Below are positions 8,149 to 17,086 of a stretch of 64,000 nt of DNA, one piece after another; positions within the stretch are counted from its first letter, which is position 1; each line of letters opens with the position of its first letter. Source of the DNA: PNON01 sp964387025. Lineage in GTDB: Bacteria > Chloroflexota > Anaerolineae > Anaerolineales > Anaerolineaceae. A program made the translations under genes and the position numbers. The notes below the pieces were generated by a model. That model did not search any database, had not been told where the DNA came from, and saw nothing but the letters and a program-made list of their open reading frames with translations. The stretch is from contig CAYLUZ010000002.1 of the NCBI GenBank assembly GCA_964387025.1, positions 349,541-413,540 of the forward strand, read 5' to 3'.

Positions 8149-9377
8149 ATAATCCATCGCTTTTGGATTTAAGTCAACAACAAGCTCGAAGGCTACAAAT
8201 TCATAGTCTTGGACTCGGTGCCCCGTTGGCTGAAACAGTAACGAAAGTCAATTTACTGGAAGAAATTATTAGAATGGGTGTCCTGCAAATCGACACGATC
8301 AATATCGTAGCACGCAGCCAGTATATTGTCCTTTGGAGCCGATTGGGCAGTTATCCCCTAAATTGGTTGGATGAATTGTTAGCCGAAAAACACTTATTTG
8401 AATATTGGGCACATGCAGCCTGCTATATTCCAATGAAGGATTATCCGCTTTATCGATGGAAAGTTACTTCTAATCGAAAAAAGGCAGAAGGCTCAGATAC
8501 TTGGTTAGGCCAAAATACCAATTTCTCAAAAGAGATATTGGAGGGAATTCGTAAGAATGGTCCGGTAAAATCATCCAACTTCAAGCGCAAGGATGGAATA
8601 AAAGGAAGCTGGTGGAATTGGAAGGATGAAAAGATAGCTCTTGAACATCTACTTCTCGTTGGCGAATTGATGGTTGCGAAAAGAGATCAATTTCAACGGG
8701 TATACGATCTCACGGAAAGGGTTCACCCAAACTGGTTAGCGGAAGCACATAGTGAAGCTGATGCAAAAAAAATATTAACCGCAAGGACGATTAAATCCAT
8801 GGGGATTGCGCTACCTCAATGGATCCCGGATTATTATCGATTACCTAAATCAAAACAAGAATCTGTACTGGGTTCATTGGTAGAGTCAGGTGAGATCCTG
8901 CCTGTAAATATAGAAGGATTTGAATCTGCCGGATTCATTCACAAGGATAATCTGAAACTTTACGAATCCATTGTTTCCGGATCAGCCAATCCAAACCGGA
9001 CAGTAATCTTGTCACCTTTTGACCCTATATTGTGGGACAGGGCAAGATTAAAAACTTTATTCGGGTTTGATTTTCGGTTGGAATGTTATTTGCCTGCCTC
9101 AAAAAGAAAATTTGGATATTGGCTTCTCCCAATCCTTCATAATGATTCAATCGTTGGGAAAATGGATGTTAAGGCTGATCGAATAAACAAAGTTCTTGAA
9201 ATTAAATCAATCTTTCTGGAAGACGGTGTTAAGGTAACTGATGACCTACTTGATGGGTTATCGGGAACCATTCATAATTTCGCGAACTGGCACAATACTC
9301 CAGGAATAAATTTGCAGAATTCGAATCATCCAATGTTATTATCAGCTCTTAAATTGAAACTAGAAGATTATGATTGA
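8145..9377 (+). CDS. ycaQ: YcaQ/AlkX-type winged-helix DNA glycosylase
   Basis: Matches the HTH_42 winged-helix family, whose E. coli member YcaQ unhooks interstrand crosslinks and alkylated bases. Diagnostic stretches are LQIDTINIVARSQY (about 47-60), with the QxD catalytic motif as QID, LWSRLG, and FEYWAHAACYIP. The length of 410 aa is normal. It lies in an overlapping four-gene cluster (methyltransferase, peptidase, this gene, ferredoxin) whose shared purpose is unclear. Confidence 0.9.
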   Translation: MNNPSLLDLSQQQARRLQIHSLGLGAPLAETVTKVNLLEEIIRMGVLQIDTINIVARSQYIVLWSRLGSYPLNWLDELLAEKHLFEYWAHAACYIPMKDYPLYRWKVTSNRKKAEGSDTWLGQNTNFSKEILEGIRKNGPVKSSNFKRKDGIKGSWWNWKDEKIALEHLLLVGELMVAKRDQFQRVYDLTERVHPNWLAEAHSEADAKKILTARTIKSMGIALPQWIPDYYRLPKSKQESVLGSLVESGEILPVNIEGFESAGFIHKDNLKLYESIVSGSANPNRTVILSPFDPILWDRARLKTLFGFDFRLECYLPASKRKFGYWLLPILHNDSIVGKMDVKADRINKVLEIKSIFLEDGVKVTDDLLDGLSGTIHNFANWHNTPGINLQNSNHPMLLSALKLKLEDYD

Positions 9378-10341
9378 TAGCGATCTCCCGAAAAAAAAGA
9401 TATTAGGCTTAATCCAACCTTCCACGATGGCCTTCTTTAATGAAGCTGGAAAAACAAAAAACTTTTCAACATTCGATAAAGTGCATGGATATTTCTATGC
9501 ACGGTTTCTTTATATTTATATTAGTATCGGAACGGGGCAGCACAAACTAAACCGATTAATTAATCCAATAATCACGTTTTGCAGTTATATACCAACTGTG
9601 TTCCAAAAACTTTTCCATGTCAAATCCACAAACAAGCAAATCACATTTGCAGATACCTATCATGGTAAGGTTCTCCCTTTAACTTCAGTTAAACAATTAG
9701 TTTCAGTTCATGAAAACATCAGGTTGGATAACCTGGAAACTATCATTCCATATTTGCTGGCAAAAGACATCATCCTTAATCACCCGGATCACCTCGTAGT
9801 TATGGATTGTCCCTGCCGATCAAGCCGCAAAAATCCATGTCTGCCATTGGATGTCTGTATGGTGGTGGGAGAGCCCTTTGCGAGTTTTGTTCTTGAGCAT
9901 CACCCACAAAAATCTCGCGGCATATCTCAGAAGGAAGCTCTACAAATACTTGAAGATGAAGATGATCGAGGCCATGTCCACCATGCCTTTTTTAAAGATG
10001 CGATGCTGGGGAGATTTTATGCAATCTGTAATTGCTGCTCATGCTGCTGTGGAGCGATCCAGGCACATGAACATGGAACACCGATGTTAGCCGCATCAGG
10101 CTTTTTGGCTGTCGTCGATCGAGATATCTGTATTGATTGCGGGGTATGTAATAGTTACTGCCAATTCCATGCACTTTCACTGGTTGATGGAATCAATACT
10201 GTGAACGCTGAATTATGCATGGGTTGTGGAATTTGTATCAGTAAATGTGACCTGCAAGGTTTGTCACTAACATTAAATCCATTAAAGGGAATTCCTTTAG
10301 ATATTGACCAGTTGATGAAGGAAGCAGCAATCTCTTGTTAG
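9370..10341 (+). CDS. Cysteine-rich 4Fe-4S ferredoxin-like protein
   Basis: A 323-aa cytoplasmic protein. Two ferredoxin clusters near the C-terminus (CIDCGVCNSYC about 254-264 and CMGCGICISKC about 280-290) should bind two 4Fe-4S centres. Upstream are two further Cys groups: CPCRSSRKNPC with a following Cys (about 140-157) and CNCCSCCCG (about 218-226), which look like an additional metal or cluster site. The N-terminal 100 residues are basic and aromatic without a clear signal. It overlaps the YcaQ gene by eight bases and converges with selB two bases away. Partner and reaction are unknown. Confidence 0.75.
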   Translation: MIDSDLPKKKILGLIQPSTMAFFNEAGKTKNFSTFDKVHGYFYARFLYIYISIGTGQHKLNRLINPIITFCSYIPTVFQKLFHVKSTNKQITFADTYHGKVLPLTSVKQLVSVHENIRLDNLETIIPYLLAKDIILNHPDHLVVMDCPCRSSRKNPCLPLDVCMVVGEPFASFVLEHHPQKSRGISQKEALQILEDEDDRGHVHHAFFKDAMLGRFYAICNCCSCCCGAIQAHEHGTPMLAASGFLAVVDRDICIDCGVCNSYCQFHALSLVDGINTVNAELCMGCGICISKCDLQGLSLTLNPLKGIPLDIDQLMKEAAISC

Positions 10342-10343
10342 CA

Positions 10344-12242
10344 TTAATGTTTGGTCAACCTGCGGAAATCGCCATCGCGGTGAGTTATATTGATCTGGTC
10401 CAGGTATTCCAAAAACGCTAGTGCATATTTTCGGCTTGTCTGGTATTTATCTCGAAAATAAGCAACTGTTATGGTGGAATTCTTTTGTAAATACACGATA
10501 ACTTCATTTTTTAACTTTTCATATTGATCGGAAGAATAGACGACATCCTCTGATAGCTGAGTGAGATCGCCTCTTTCGATCAGCATCCTGAACAGGTCTT
10601 CTCCCAACTCTTCTTTACACTCTTTTACAGAAGGAGGTGAAACCGGGTTTTTAGAAAATTTTACTCGCACAGATTGTATCAATTTTTGTTGTTCTGGTAA
10701 GATTTTTATAGAAAACCCTGGAAGTGATAAATATATCTGGTTATCTTTTAGTTCTCCATCTCGAATCCATTCCTCGACCAACAAAGTAAAGATTTTTGTA
10801 TTGAGTTGCAGTTTACTGCGCAGTTCTTCACGGGAAATACCAGATTTTAATGGATTATTTGAATGGAATTTTTCCAGGATCTGGCGAGCCAATTGTAAAG
10901 TGTTTTGTAAATAATTCCACGAGACTAAATGACTTTGGTTAATATTTTCTGATAATTTGACCACTTTGATTTGGCTTTCCGCTTGAAGAGACCTTATGAT
11001 ATCCATCGTTTCCGTAGCGCTGAACATGGATTTCTTAAGTACATCAGAGACCAAAACAGGAGATTCTGTATGAATTATGGATAACACTTTCTCTGATGGA
11101 GAACCGGAGAGTTTTTTTTCTAAAAGCGCTAAAGTATCTACCGAAAATCGTTTGTAGCGTTTTGCTGAATTCACTTCAATAATTGTTCCGCCTCCCAAGG
11201 TTTCTCCGGGAGATGGACGGCGAAGGATAAATCGGTCTCCTTTTTTCGCCACAATTGGTTCAAACAATTCAATTTGTAGAAATGCATTATTGCCCGGTGG
11301 CAATTCTTCCATCCCCAGTAGACGAATACTGCCAAGAACCTCAGTAGTTCCAATGAAAAACTTTACTTCGCTGCGATGTTTCAAAGATCCACTAACATCT
11401 TTTAAAAGTGAGAATTGTACATCCATACGTTTGGTCGGAGGATACAAACCAGGGAAGGTGACCACATCACCCCTTTTTATATCTTCAACTGCTACTCCAG
11501 CAATATTAATAGCTGTTCGTTGCCCGGGAATCACCAAATCAACTTTGGTTTTATGATTCTGCAGTCCCCTGATCCTGGATTTAATACCAGCGGGTAATAT
11601 GGTAATTTCATCAGCGATTTTAAATGAACCGTCAGTGAGAGTACCAGTAACTATGGTTCCAAAACCAGGCATGGAAAAGACCCTGTCAATCGGTAATCTT
11701 GGCTGATGAAAATCTATTCTAGGTGGGCATTTTTCAAGGATTTTGGAAATTTCTTCAAATAGAAGAGGAATTCCTTCCCTGGTCTTGGATGAGACTCGAA
11801 TAATTGGTGACTCAGCAAGTACAGTATCTCGTACCGTCTTCCTAATGTCATCCTCGACAAGAGTTATCCATTCCTTGTCAGAAATCAAATCACACTTCGT
11901 AAGAACGATTATTCCATTGCTAATTTGAAGGAGATCAAGAATTGCTAGATGCTCCCTTGTTTGAGGCATTACTCCTTCATCTGCTGCTATGACAAATAAA
12001 ACAGCATCAATGCCACCAACACCGGCAAGCATATTCTCAATAAAATCACGATGTCCTGGAACATCGACAATCCCAACATCCTCACCACTAGGAAGCTTAA
12101 ACCAGGCAAATCCTAGCTCAATGGTCATCTCACGGGCTTGTTCTTCTTTTAACCGGTCAGGGTTCATTCCTGTCAGTGCTGTGACAAGAGATGATTTGCC
12201 ATGATCTACATGACCGGCTGTACCAAGAACATGGGTTGACAT
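10344..12242 (-). CDS. selB: Selenocysteine-specific elongation factor SelB
   Basis: GTPase that brings Sec-tRNA to UGA codons by recognising a SECIS hairpin. G-domain motifs are GHVDHGKS (about 10-17), DVPGH (about 60) and TKCD (about 113), followed by EF-Tu-like beta-barrel domains (about 175-340) and a C-terminal winged-helix region (about 380-632) that reads mRNA. The length of 632 aa is typical. Its ATG shares a base with the stop of the upstream coiled-coil gene (TGATG), implying coupling. selA, selC and selD are not in the window; the gene implies that the organism makes selenoproteins. Confidence 0.95.
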   Translation of the reverse strand: MSTHVLGTAGHVDHGKSSLVTALTGMNPDRLKEEQAREMTIELGFAWFKLPSGEDVGIVDVPGHRDFIENMLAGVGGIDAVLFVIAADEGVMPQTREHLAILDLLQISNGIIVLTKCDLISDKEWITLVEDDIRKTVRDTVLAESPIIRVSSKTREGIPLLFEEISKILEKCPPRIDFHQPRLPIDRVFSMPGFGTIVTGTLTDGSFKIADEITILPAGIKSRIRGLQNHKTKVDLVIPGQRTAINIAGVAVEDIKRGDVVTFPGLYPPTKRMDVQFSLLKDVSGSLKHRSEVKFFIGTTEVLGSIRLLGMEELPPGNNAFLQIELFEPIVAKKGDRFILRRPSPGETLGGGTIIEVNSAKRYKRFSVDTLALLEKKLSGSPSEKVLSIIHTESPVLVSDVLKKSMFSATETMDIIRSLQAESQIKVVKLSENINQSHLVSWNYLQNTLQLARQILEKFHSNNPLKSGISREELRSKLQLNTKIFTLLVEEWIRDGELKDNQIYLSLPGFSIKILPEQQKLIQSVRVKFSKNPVSPPSVKECKEELGEDLFRMLIERGDLTQLSEDVVYSSDQYEKLKNEVIVYLQKNSTITVAYFRDKYQTSRKYALAFLEYLDQINITHRDGDFRRLTKH

Positions 12243-13429
12243 CAGTCCAATTCTCTGTCTTTACCTAGTAAACGTTCATAAGAAGACAACCAATCGTGAG
12301 CTAACGATAATAGATTCTGCAGTCTTTTTTCTGTTTCATTGTGAATATTTGCGATTGTGTCAGACATATCCAAAGTTAGGTCTTCCAAATGTATCACACG
12401 CTTGTCTAATTTCTCTTCCTGTCTTTGGTTATCTTTCTGTTGTTCATCCATGATCAGATTGTAATTCGCCCAGCGTTTCTGGTCATCTGCTTTGAAAGTG
12501 ATCCATTCCTGTCTGAAGTGATCCTCATTTAGTCTGTGCATTTCAGTGATTTCATTGACTCTCCGGTCAATTTTTTGAGTGGCATCTTCCAACTGATCTT
12601 TGGTCTTACGGATAGTTCGAAGAGTATCTTCCAGATTCTTGAACTGAGCTTCGTACAATGCACTATTCTGTGTAACTTGCTCAATTTTTTGCATCCCATC
12701 CTTCAGGGTTCTTTCTCGAATAACCTGTTGTTGATTCTGCTTTTCCATGAATGATACTTGAGATTGCCTACGGTCAGCTTCAGAAGCAGTGATTTCAATT
12801 ATTCGAGCTTCCATATTGCGGATATTTTCTAATGCCAGATCGATCTTGGACCTAAGTTCATCACCTCTTTTTCTATATGCAGATATTTCACCTTGTAAAT
12901 CGGTTATTCTTTTATTTTCTGTTTTTCGAGAATCGTCAAACATTTTTTGAGCTAGTTGATATTCATCAAAGACTTCCTGATTACTAACGAACTTATTATC
13001 CAGATTTTGTACTTGCTGCTTTAGTACACTGATATCAGTATCTAAGATTTTTTGACCTTTTTTTAGATCAGGTATCAGTAATGTAATTTTTCGAATCTCT
13101 TGAATTGTCGAAGTAATCCCATCAATATCAGCAATTCTCTTTAATTCTTGTTCATGTTCACTTTCTTTTCTGGAACGTTCCAGTCCTTCCCCTATCTTGC
13201 CAAGATCAATTTTCGTTTCAGCTAGGTTTTTTTCTAACTGTTCGATTTTGCCAAATACCAGATTGAACTGAGATAGGCTTCCAGTAAGAGTGGAGACTTC
13301 TTTCTTGGACGCGTTTAATTTGTCTTCAAGTTTCTCAATCTTATTTTCTAAGGAGGCAATTGTACTTTTGTCTTTACGTCGTTCATCATCAAGCCATTCA
13401 AGACGTTTTTCTAATTGTTCTATTTCCAT
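12242..13429 (-). CDS. Coiled-coil protein, function unknown
   Basis: A 395-aa soluble protein made almost entirely of charged heptad repeats from residue 1 (MEIEQLEKRLEWL) to about 380, rich in E, K, Q, L and I; no membrane segment, enzyme motif or nucleotide-binding loop is visible. It resembles the rod of an SMC/tropomyosin-like protein without the heads. SD AGAGGATGG precedes the ATG. Its stop overlaps the selB start, so the two are co-translated, but a functional link is only an inference. Confidence 0.75.
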   Translation of the reverse strand: MEIEQLEKRLEWLDDERRKDKSTIASLENKIEKLEDKLNASKKEVSTLTGSLSQFNLVFGKIEQLEKNLAETKIDLGKIGEGLERSRKESEHEQELKRIADIDGITSTIQEIRKITLLIPDLKKGQKILDTDISVLKQQVQNLDNKFVSNQEVFDEYQLAQKMFDDSRKTENKRITDLQGEISAYRKRGDELRSKIDLALENIRNMEARIIEITASEADRRQSQVSFMEKQNQQQVIRERTLKDGMQKIEQVTQNSALYEAQFKNLEDTLRTIRKTKDQLEDATQKIDRRVNEITEMHRLNEDHFRQEWITFKADDQKRWANYNLIMDEQQKDNQRQEEKLDKRVIHLEDLTLDMSDTIANIHNETEKRLQNLLSLAHDWLSSYERLLGKDRELD

Positions 13430-13495
13430 ACCATCCTCTTGGGTGATTGTAATTTTGACATGAAGATTATACCATCCAGGTTTTTATCAGTATTA

Positions 13496-14893
13496 TTAAT
13501 AAAGGTGTGAGTAAGGGAGTAAAATATTCAACATTCCGGATGTGTACGATTGTGGAAGTAAACCCATAATTAATAAACCAACGATCCCAATACAGACCAG
13601 GACATTGACAACTATATTTTCGCTAAAATAACTTTTCCAACTTGATTCAGATTTTAATGCAGTCGATAGGGATATCAATCCAGCCGCCCAAATACCTCCA
13701 ATTCCAATAATTATTGACCATGCAATAACTACCGATTGAAGAGAGATTTCTTCAAGTAATGCAACCCTTAATGGAAAGCTGCCAAAGAGAGGCAATCCTC
13801 CGATTGAAAACTGGGCAATGAGAATACCTAATGTAATTATGGTTTCAGATTTTCCTATACCCCCCAATTTTGCCAATTCAAGAGTATTAAATTTATTTCG
13901 GATGATCGATAAACAAAGAGCCCAAAGTCCAAAAGATAAAATTCGTGGTAGGAACATATTCGCAAAAACTTGAAACCCATTCGGGGTTAATGTTCCTATA
14001 GCAATTAAAGAAAGACCATTTTCAACAATGACTGCATATCCAAACATTCTTCCTAAATGCTTTTGAAATGCTGACCAAATTCCACCAATTACTACCATGA
14101 ATGTGCCGACGATTTGAAGGGCTTGTTTTAATTCAGTCGAACTCCGCAGCCATGAATACTTTTCAATAAATGTGACCCCAAAAAGTAGAATAACTGTTGG
14201 AAACAATATTAATATGAAACCAACTATATATGGATTTTCAAATTCAGTTAACATGGGAATCCACGAATAAAACGGAAAAATCGCTAGGATGAAGGCAAAA
14301 CCCAATCCAAGAAAAACCAATGTCCGCAGTGCTGCGGCTCGATCGGCTGGGGATGTTTCCACCCCACCAAGCAACCAGCCAGTAAAAAGTAAGAAAATCA
14401 TTCCTATGGTTTGATATGTGAGAAAACGCATCGCCCCTGCATTTAGGCGTTTTGTATCGTTGACCAATAAAGGTAGTGTTATAAGAACAGCAATCTCAAT
14501 AAATATAGCAGCATATAAAAATGGGTCCACAGCGATTGAACCAACCATGAATGAAACAACCAACAAACTGATAGGCACAAGTAATGGGGGAACATTGGTA
14601 AACATACCACCAAAAAGCCAAAAGGCGGTAATTGCATAGATCAGCATGAGAATCGCCTGTCTGTCTTGGTTTAATACCAATTGTCGTCCGAGAATAGTCA
14701 GGACTCCTGAGATCTTAAATCCTGTTGTACCCGTCGCAACCAGAGTCTCGATTGGCAGCCAATAAGCTGCTCCTGTCAACCCGAGCGATATGAGAAAACC
14801 GATTAAGTAAACTAATCTCCGATGACGAAGTAATAGAAACAATACAATTGAGATTAATGCTGGGATGAGAATCCAGATAATCGGGGAACTCAT
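13496..14893 (-). CDS. Complex I/Mrp antiporter-like membrane subunit (NuoM/N type)
   Basis: About 13-14 hydrophobic helices over 465 aa in the proton-conducting NuoL/M/N-MrpA/D family. The helix-5 glutamate is retained (FIEIAVLI, about 133). In the stretch that aligns with the helix-7 lysine motif before FPFHTW, the sequence reads GFAFILAIFPFYSW, so the lysine appears replaced by Ile and the His by Tyr. QKHLGRMFGYA (about 285) resembles the later conserved lysine region. It is the third of three adjacent membrane subunits with no peripheral complex I or hydrogenase genes nearby. It overlaps the upstream gene by four bases. Confidence 0.75.
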   Translation of the reverse strand: MSSPIIWILIPALISIVLFLLLRHRRLVYLIGFLISLGLTGAAYWLPIETLVATGTTGFKISGVLTILGRQLVLNQDRQAILMLIYAITAFWLFGGMFTNVPPLLVPISLLVVSFMVGSIAVDPFLYAAIFIEIAVLITLPLLVNDTKRLNAGAMRFLTYQTIGMIFLLFTGWLLGGVETSPADRAAALRTLVFLGLGFAFILAIFPFYSWIPMLTEFENPYIVGFILILFPTVILLFGVTFIEKYSWLRSSTELKQALQIVGTFMVVIGGIWSAFQKHLGRMFGYAVIVENGLSLIAIGTLTPNGFQVFANMFLPRILSFGLWALCLSIIRNKFNTLELAKLGGIGKSETIITLGILIAQFSIGGLPLFGSFPLRVALLEEISLQSVVIAWSIIIGIGGIWAAGLISLSTALKSESSWKSYFSENIVVNVLVCIGIVGLLIMGLLPQSYTSGMLNILLPYSHLY

Positions 14894-15477
14894 TTCAATC
14901 CCTCTTGATATTGTAGACCGATGAGATAAGTACCCATAAAAGCCAGACCCAGCTTAATAATACCGATTAGTATGATAACGAGTAATGAAAATTCAATAGA
15001 ATAGTAGATTAATTCGAAACCAGATAACAATACCAATAAACTGACCACTATACGTAATGTTTGGGGGTAATAATTTAATTGAAGCAATCCGGTAAATATT
15101 AAAGTTAATCCTCCAGAAAAAACGATATAAGGGATTTTTGGTAACCATGCATTAGCGTTGATTGATATCGCAAACGCTGTCAAAATAAAAAAGAATTCGC
15201 TGATCAGACGGAATGCTATACCTTTTTGGAAGGGTTCGGTGTTTTCATTAATTCGTTGCCGTATACTTGAAATTCCGATTACTGCGCATGCCATCCATCC
15301 AATGGTCAGGTTTATTGCAGCAAGGAGTGGCGTTGAAAGATAGAAAATATATATGAATTGAATCAGGTAAATGGCAGCGAGTGTTGTGATCAATATCCGC
15401 CTATTGGGCACAACAAATGGAAGCATACATGCTGCAACGATGACAATCATGCCCACTACCTGTAAGGAAAAAGGCAT
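14890..15477 (-). CDS. NuoK/HyfE-like small membrane subunit
   Basis: A 195-aa protein with about six hydrophobic helices. The C-terminal half (LLSGFELIYYSIEFSLLV..., about 145-185) resembles HyfE/NuoK-type subunits, including a Glu within a helix. It lies between a NuoL-like and a NuoN-like gene (gaps of 4 bp and a 4-bp overlap), the gene order of Hyf/Mbh-type membrane arms. The assignment rests on context and hydropathy as much as on sequence. Confidence 0.6.
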   Translation of the reverse strand: MPFSLQVVGMIVIVAACMLPFVVPNRRILITTLAAIYLIQFIYIFYLSTPLLAAINLTIGWMACAVIGISSIRQRINENTEPFQKGIAFRLISEFFFILTAFAISINANAWLPKIPYIVFSGGLTLIFTGLLQLNYYPQTLRIVVSLLVLLSGFELIYYSIEFSLLVIILIGIIKLGLAFMGTYLIGLQYQEGLK

Positions 15478-15481
15478 AAAG

Positions 15482-17080
15482 TTATCCTCTTGTCCCGATA
15501 ACCATAATCAGTAATATAAGAAAAACCATTCCCCAAAGTAATCCACTTTCGCCTTCCAATAAAAATGTGAACCAATCAATAATTCTTCCAATCATTCCAA
15601 ATATCCACCGAAATAACGTGTAAACCCAGGTAAATGAAAAAATTGTCCTGATATATTGTCGAAGGAATGAATATTTATTTTTTAATTCCTTAAACGAAAT
15701 CTTAACGTAAGCGACCTGACGAGGTAAAAATCTATTCACGATCAGTGTTAATAAAATGATCACTAAGCCAGTAATTATGGCTGGCCATGCCCCTACTATC
15801 CTTGAACCTCGCCAGCCAAAGAGACCAATAATTACGAAAGAACTGATCAATAATAAAATACTTAATGGATAGGTTAGATAGACAATTCGCTCTAATCCGT
15901 TTGGTATGAATGCTTTACCTTTAATTTTTCTAAATAATCCGCCCAGTACTGGCAGAAATATCAACAGGCTAATTATTTCAATAAATAAATTAGGAGATCC
16001 CATTAAACCAGCCAGGCCGCTGGCATTCGGAGTATAAGGTATTCCGGTAAACAAGACTAATCCAATAAATAGTAATACCTGGATGAAACGAGTCTTAAAA
16101 TCATGCAAGTATAATGCTCCACCTAAAAGGATCATCGAAACTCCCCACGAAACGGAAGCCATCGAAAAACCATTCAAGGTGGATAATATTGCCAGACTGG
16201 ATAGTATCATCACCCAATACGGTCGCGTATCCAATTCACGTTTTTCAGACAACCAACGTATTAGTCCATAAATTGCTGCAATCATTGTTAATAACCTGAT
16301 GATAATATTCATCTCTGGTGACAATGTATCTGGTGGAATGCGTGAAAGTAAGACCAAACTTGCTGCTGGTGGAATAAACCTGAAAAGGTTACCCTGGCTG
16401 CGCCGAATACTGGTTTCCTCAGAATAAGTCAGGTGAACCGGAAATAATCCCAGTCTCAAACCAATTCCAATTAGGACAGGCAATCCCACCAATGGTGATA
16501 AATTTGTGAAATCGGTTCTAAAACCACTTTCGCGACTACCCAAGACGATCGCCCAGAAAATCAGGATCAAACCCAGAAACCTGGATGTGAATCCGATAAT
16601 GATCCGTTGGTTGTTCTTACTTTCAGGGTTGTTGCGTAATAAGGCGGATATTTCAATCAGGTCAATAGCTGCCCAACCGATAAGTAGTGATATCAGGTTG
16701 GATGCCAAAAAAGCGAAATAACTTAATCCGGTAATTGCTAAATTTCCGGCCAGACTGCTTATTTCCATCCTTGATTGGAGATTGGCTGGTGATGATAAAA
16801 CAATGGCAAGAATTAATGTACTTATGGCAAATGCGTACGGCCATGTAGAGTAATCAATGACCAATGCCGGCGAATCAATATAGAGTTTCCCGATATCCCA
16901 GTGGAGGTAGACTAAATTTGTCGGTAACCTAAACCTGAGAAACAATAATGACATCCAACTAATAAAGGCACCCGTAACTGCGATTAACCAAGTAGCATTA
17001 AATCGAGGACGAAAGATATGCAGAATTTGAATTATCGCCGCAGTGCCAAGTAAAAAGAATGAAGGGGCAAGAATAAACAT
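15482..17080 (-). CDS. NuoL-like membrane subunit, divergent
   Basis: A 532-aa polytopic membrane protein of the NuoL/HyfB type. GLRLGLFPVHL (about 213-223) aligns with the lysine-xxx-FPLH motif, the lysine being Arg here. In LIGWAAIDLIEIS (about 133-145) the usual GWE glutamate position is Ala, with Asp and Glu a turn or more away. A C-terminal extension (about 440-532) includes an amphipathic stretch and a final helix, reminiscent of the NuoL lateral helix. It starts six bases after the hydantoinase stop, so it is probably transcribed with it. Confidence 0.7.
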   Translation of the reverse strand: MFILAPSFFLLGTAAIIQILHIFRPRFNATWLIAVTGAFISWMSLLFLRFRLPTNLVYLHWDIGKLYIDSPALVIDYSTWPYAFAISTLILAIVLSSPANLQSRMEISSLAGNLAITGLSYFAFLASNLISLLIGWAAIDLIEISALLRNNPESKNNQRIIIGFTSRFLGLILIFWAIVLGSRESGFRTDFTNLSPLVGLPVLIGIGLRLGLFPVHLTYSEETSIRRSQGNLFRFIPPAASLVLLSRIPPDTLSPEMNIIIRLLTMIAAIYGLIRWLSEKRELDTRPYWVMILSSLAILSTLNGFSMASVSWGVSMILLGGALYLHDFKTRFIQVLLFIGLVLFTGIPYTPNASGLAGLMGSPNLFIEIISLLIFLPVLGGLFRKIKGKAFIPNGLERIVYLTYPLSILLLISSFVIIGLFGWRGSRIVGAWPAIITGLVIILLTLIVNRFLPRQVAYVKISFKELKNKYSFLRQYIRTIFSFTWVYTLFRWIFGMIGRIIDWFTFLLEGESGLLWGMVFLILLIMVIGTRG

Positions 17081-17086
17081 ATATAT

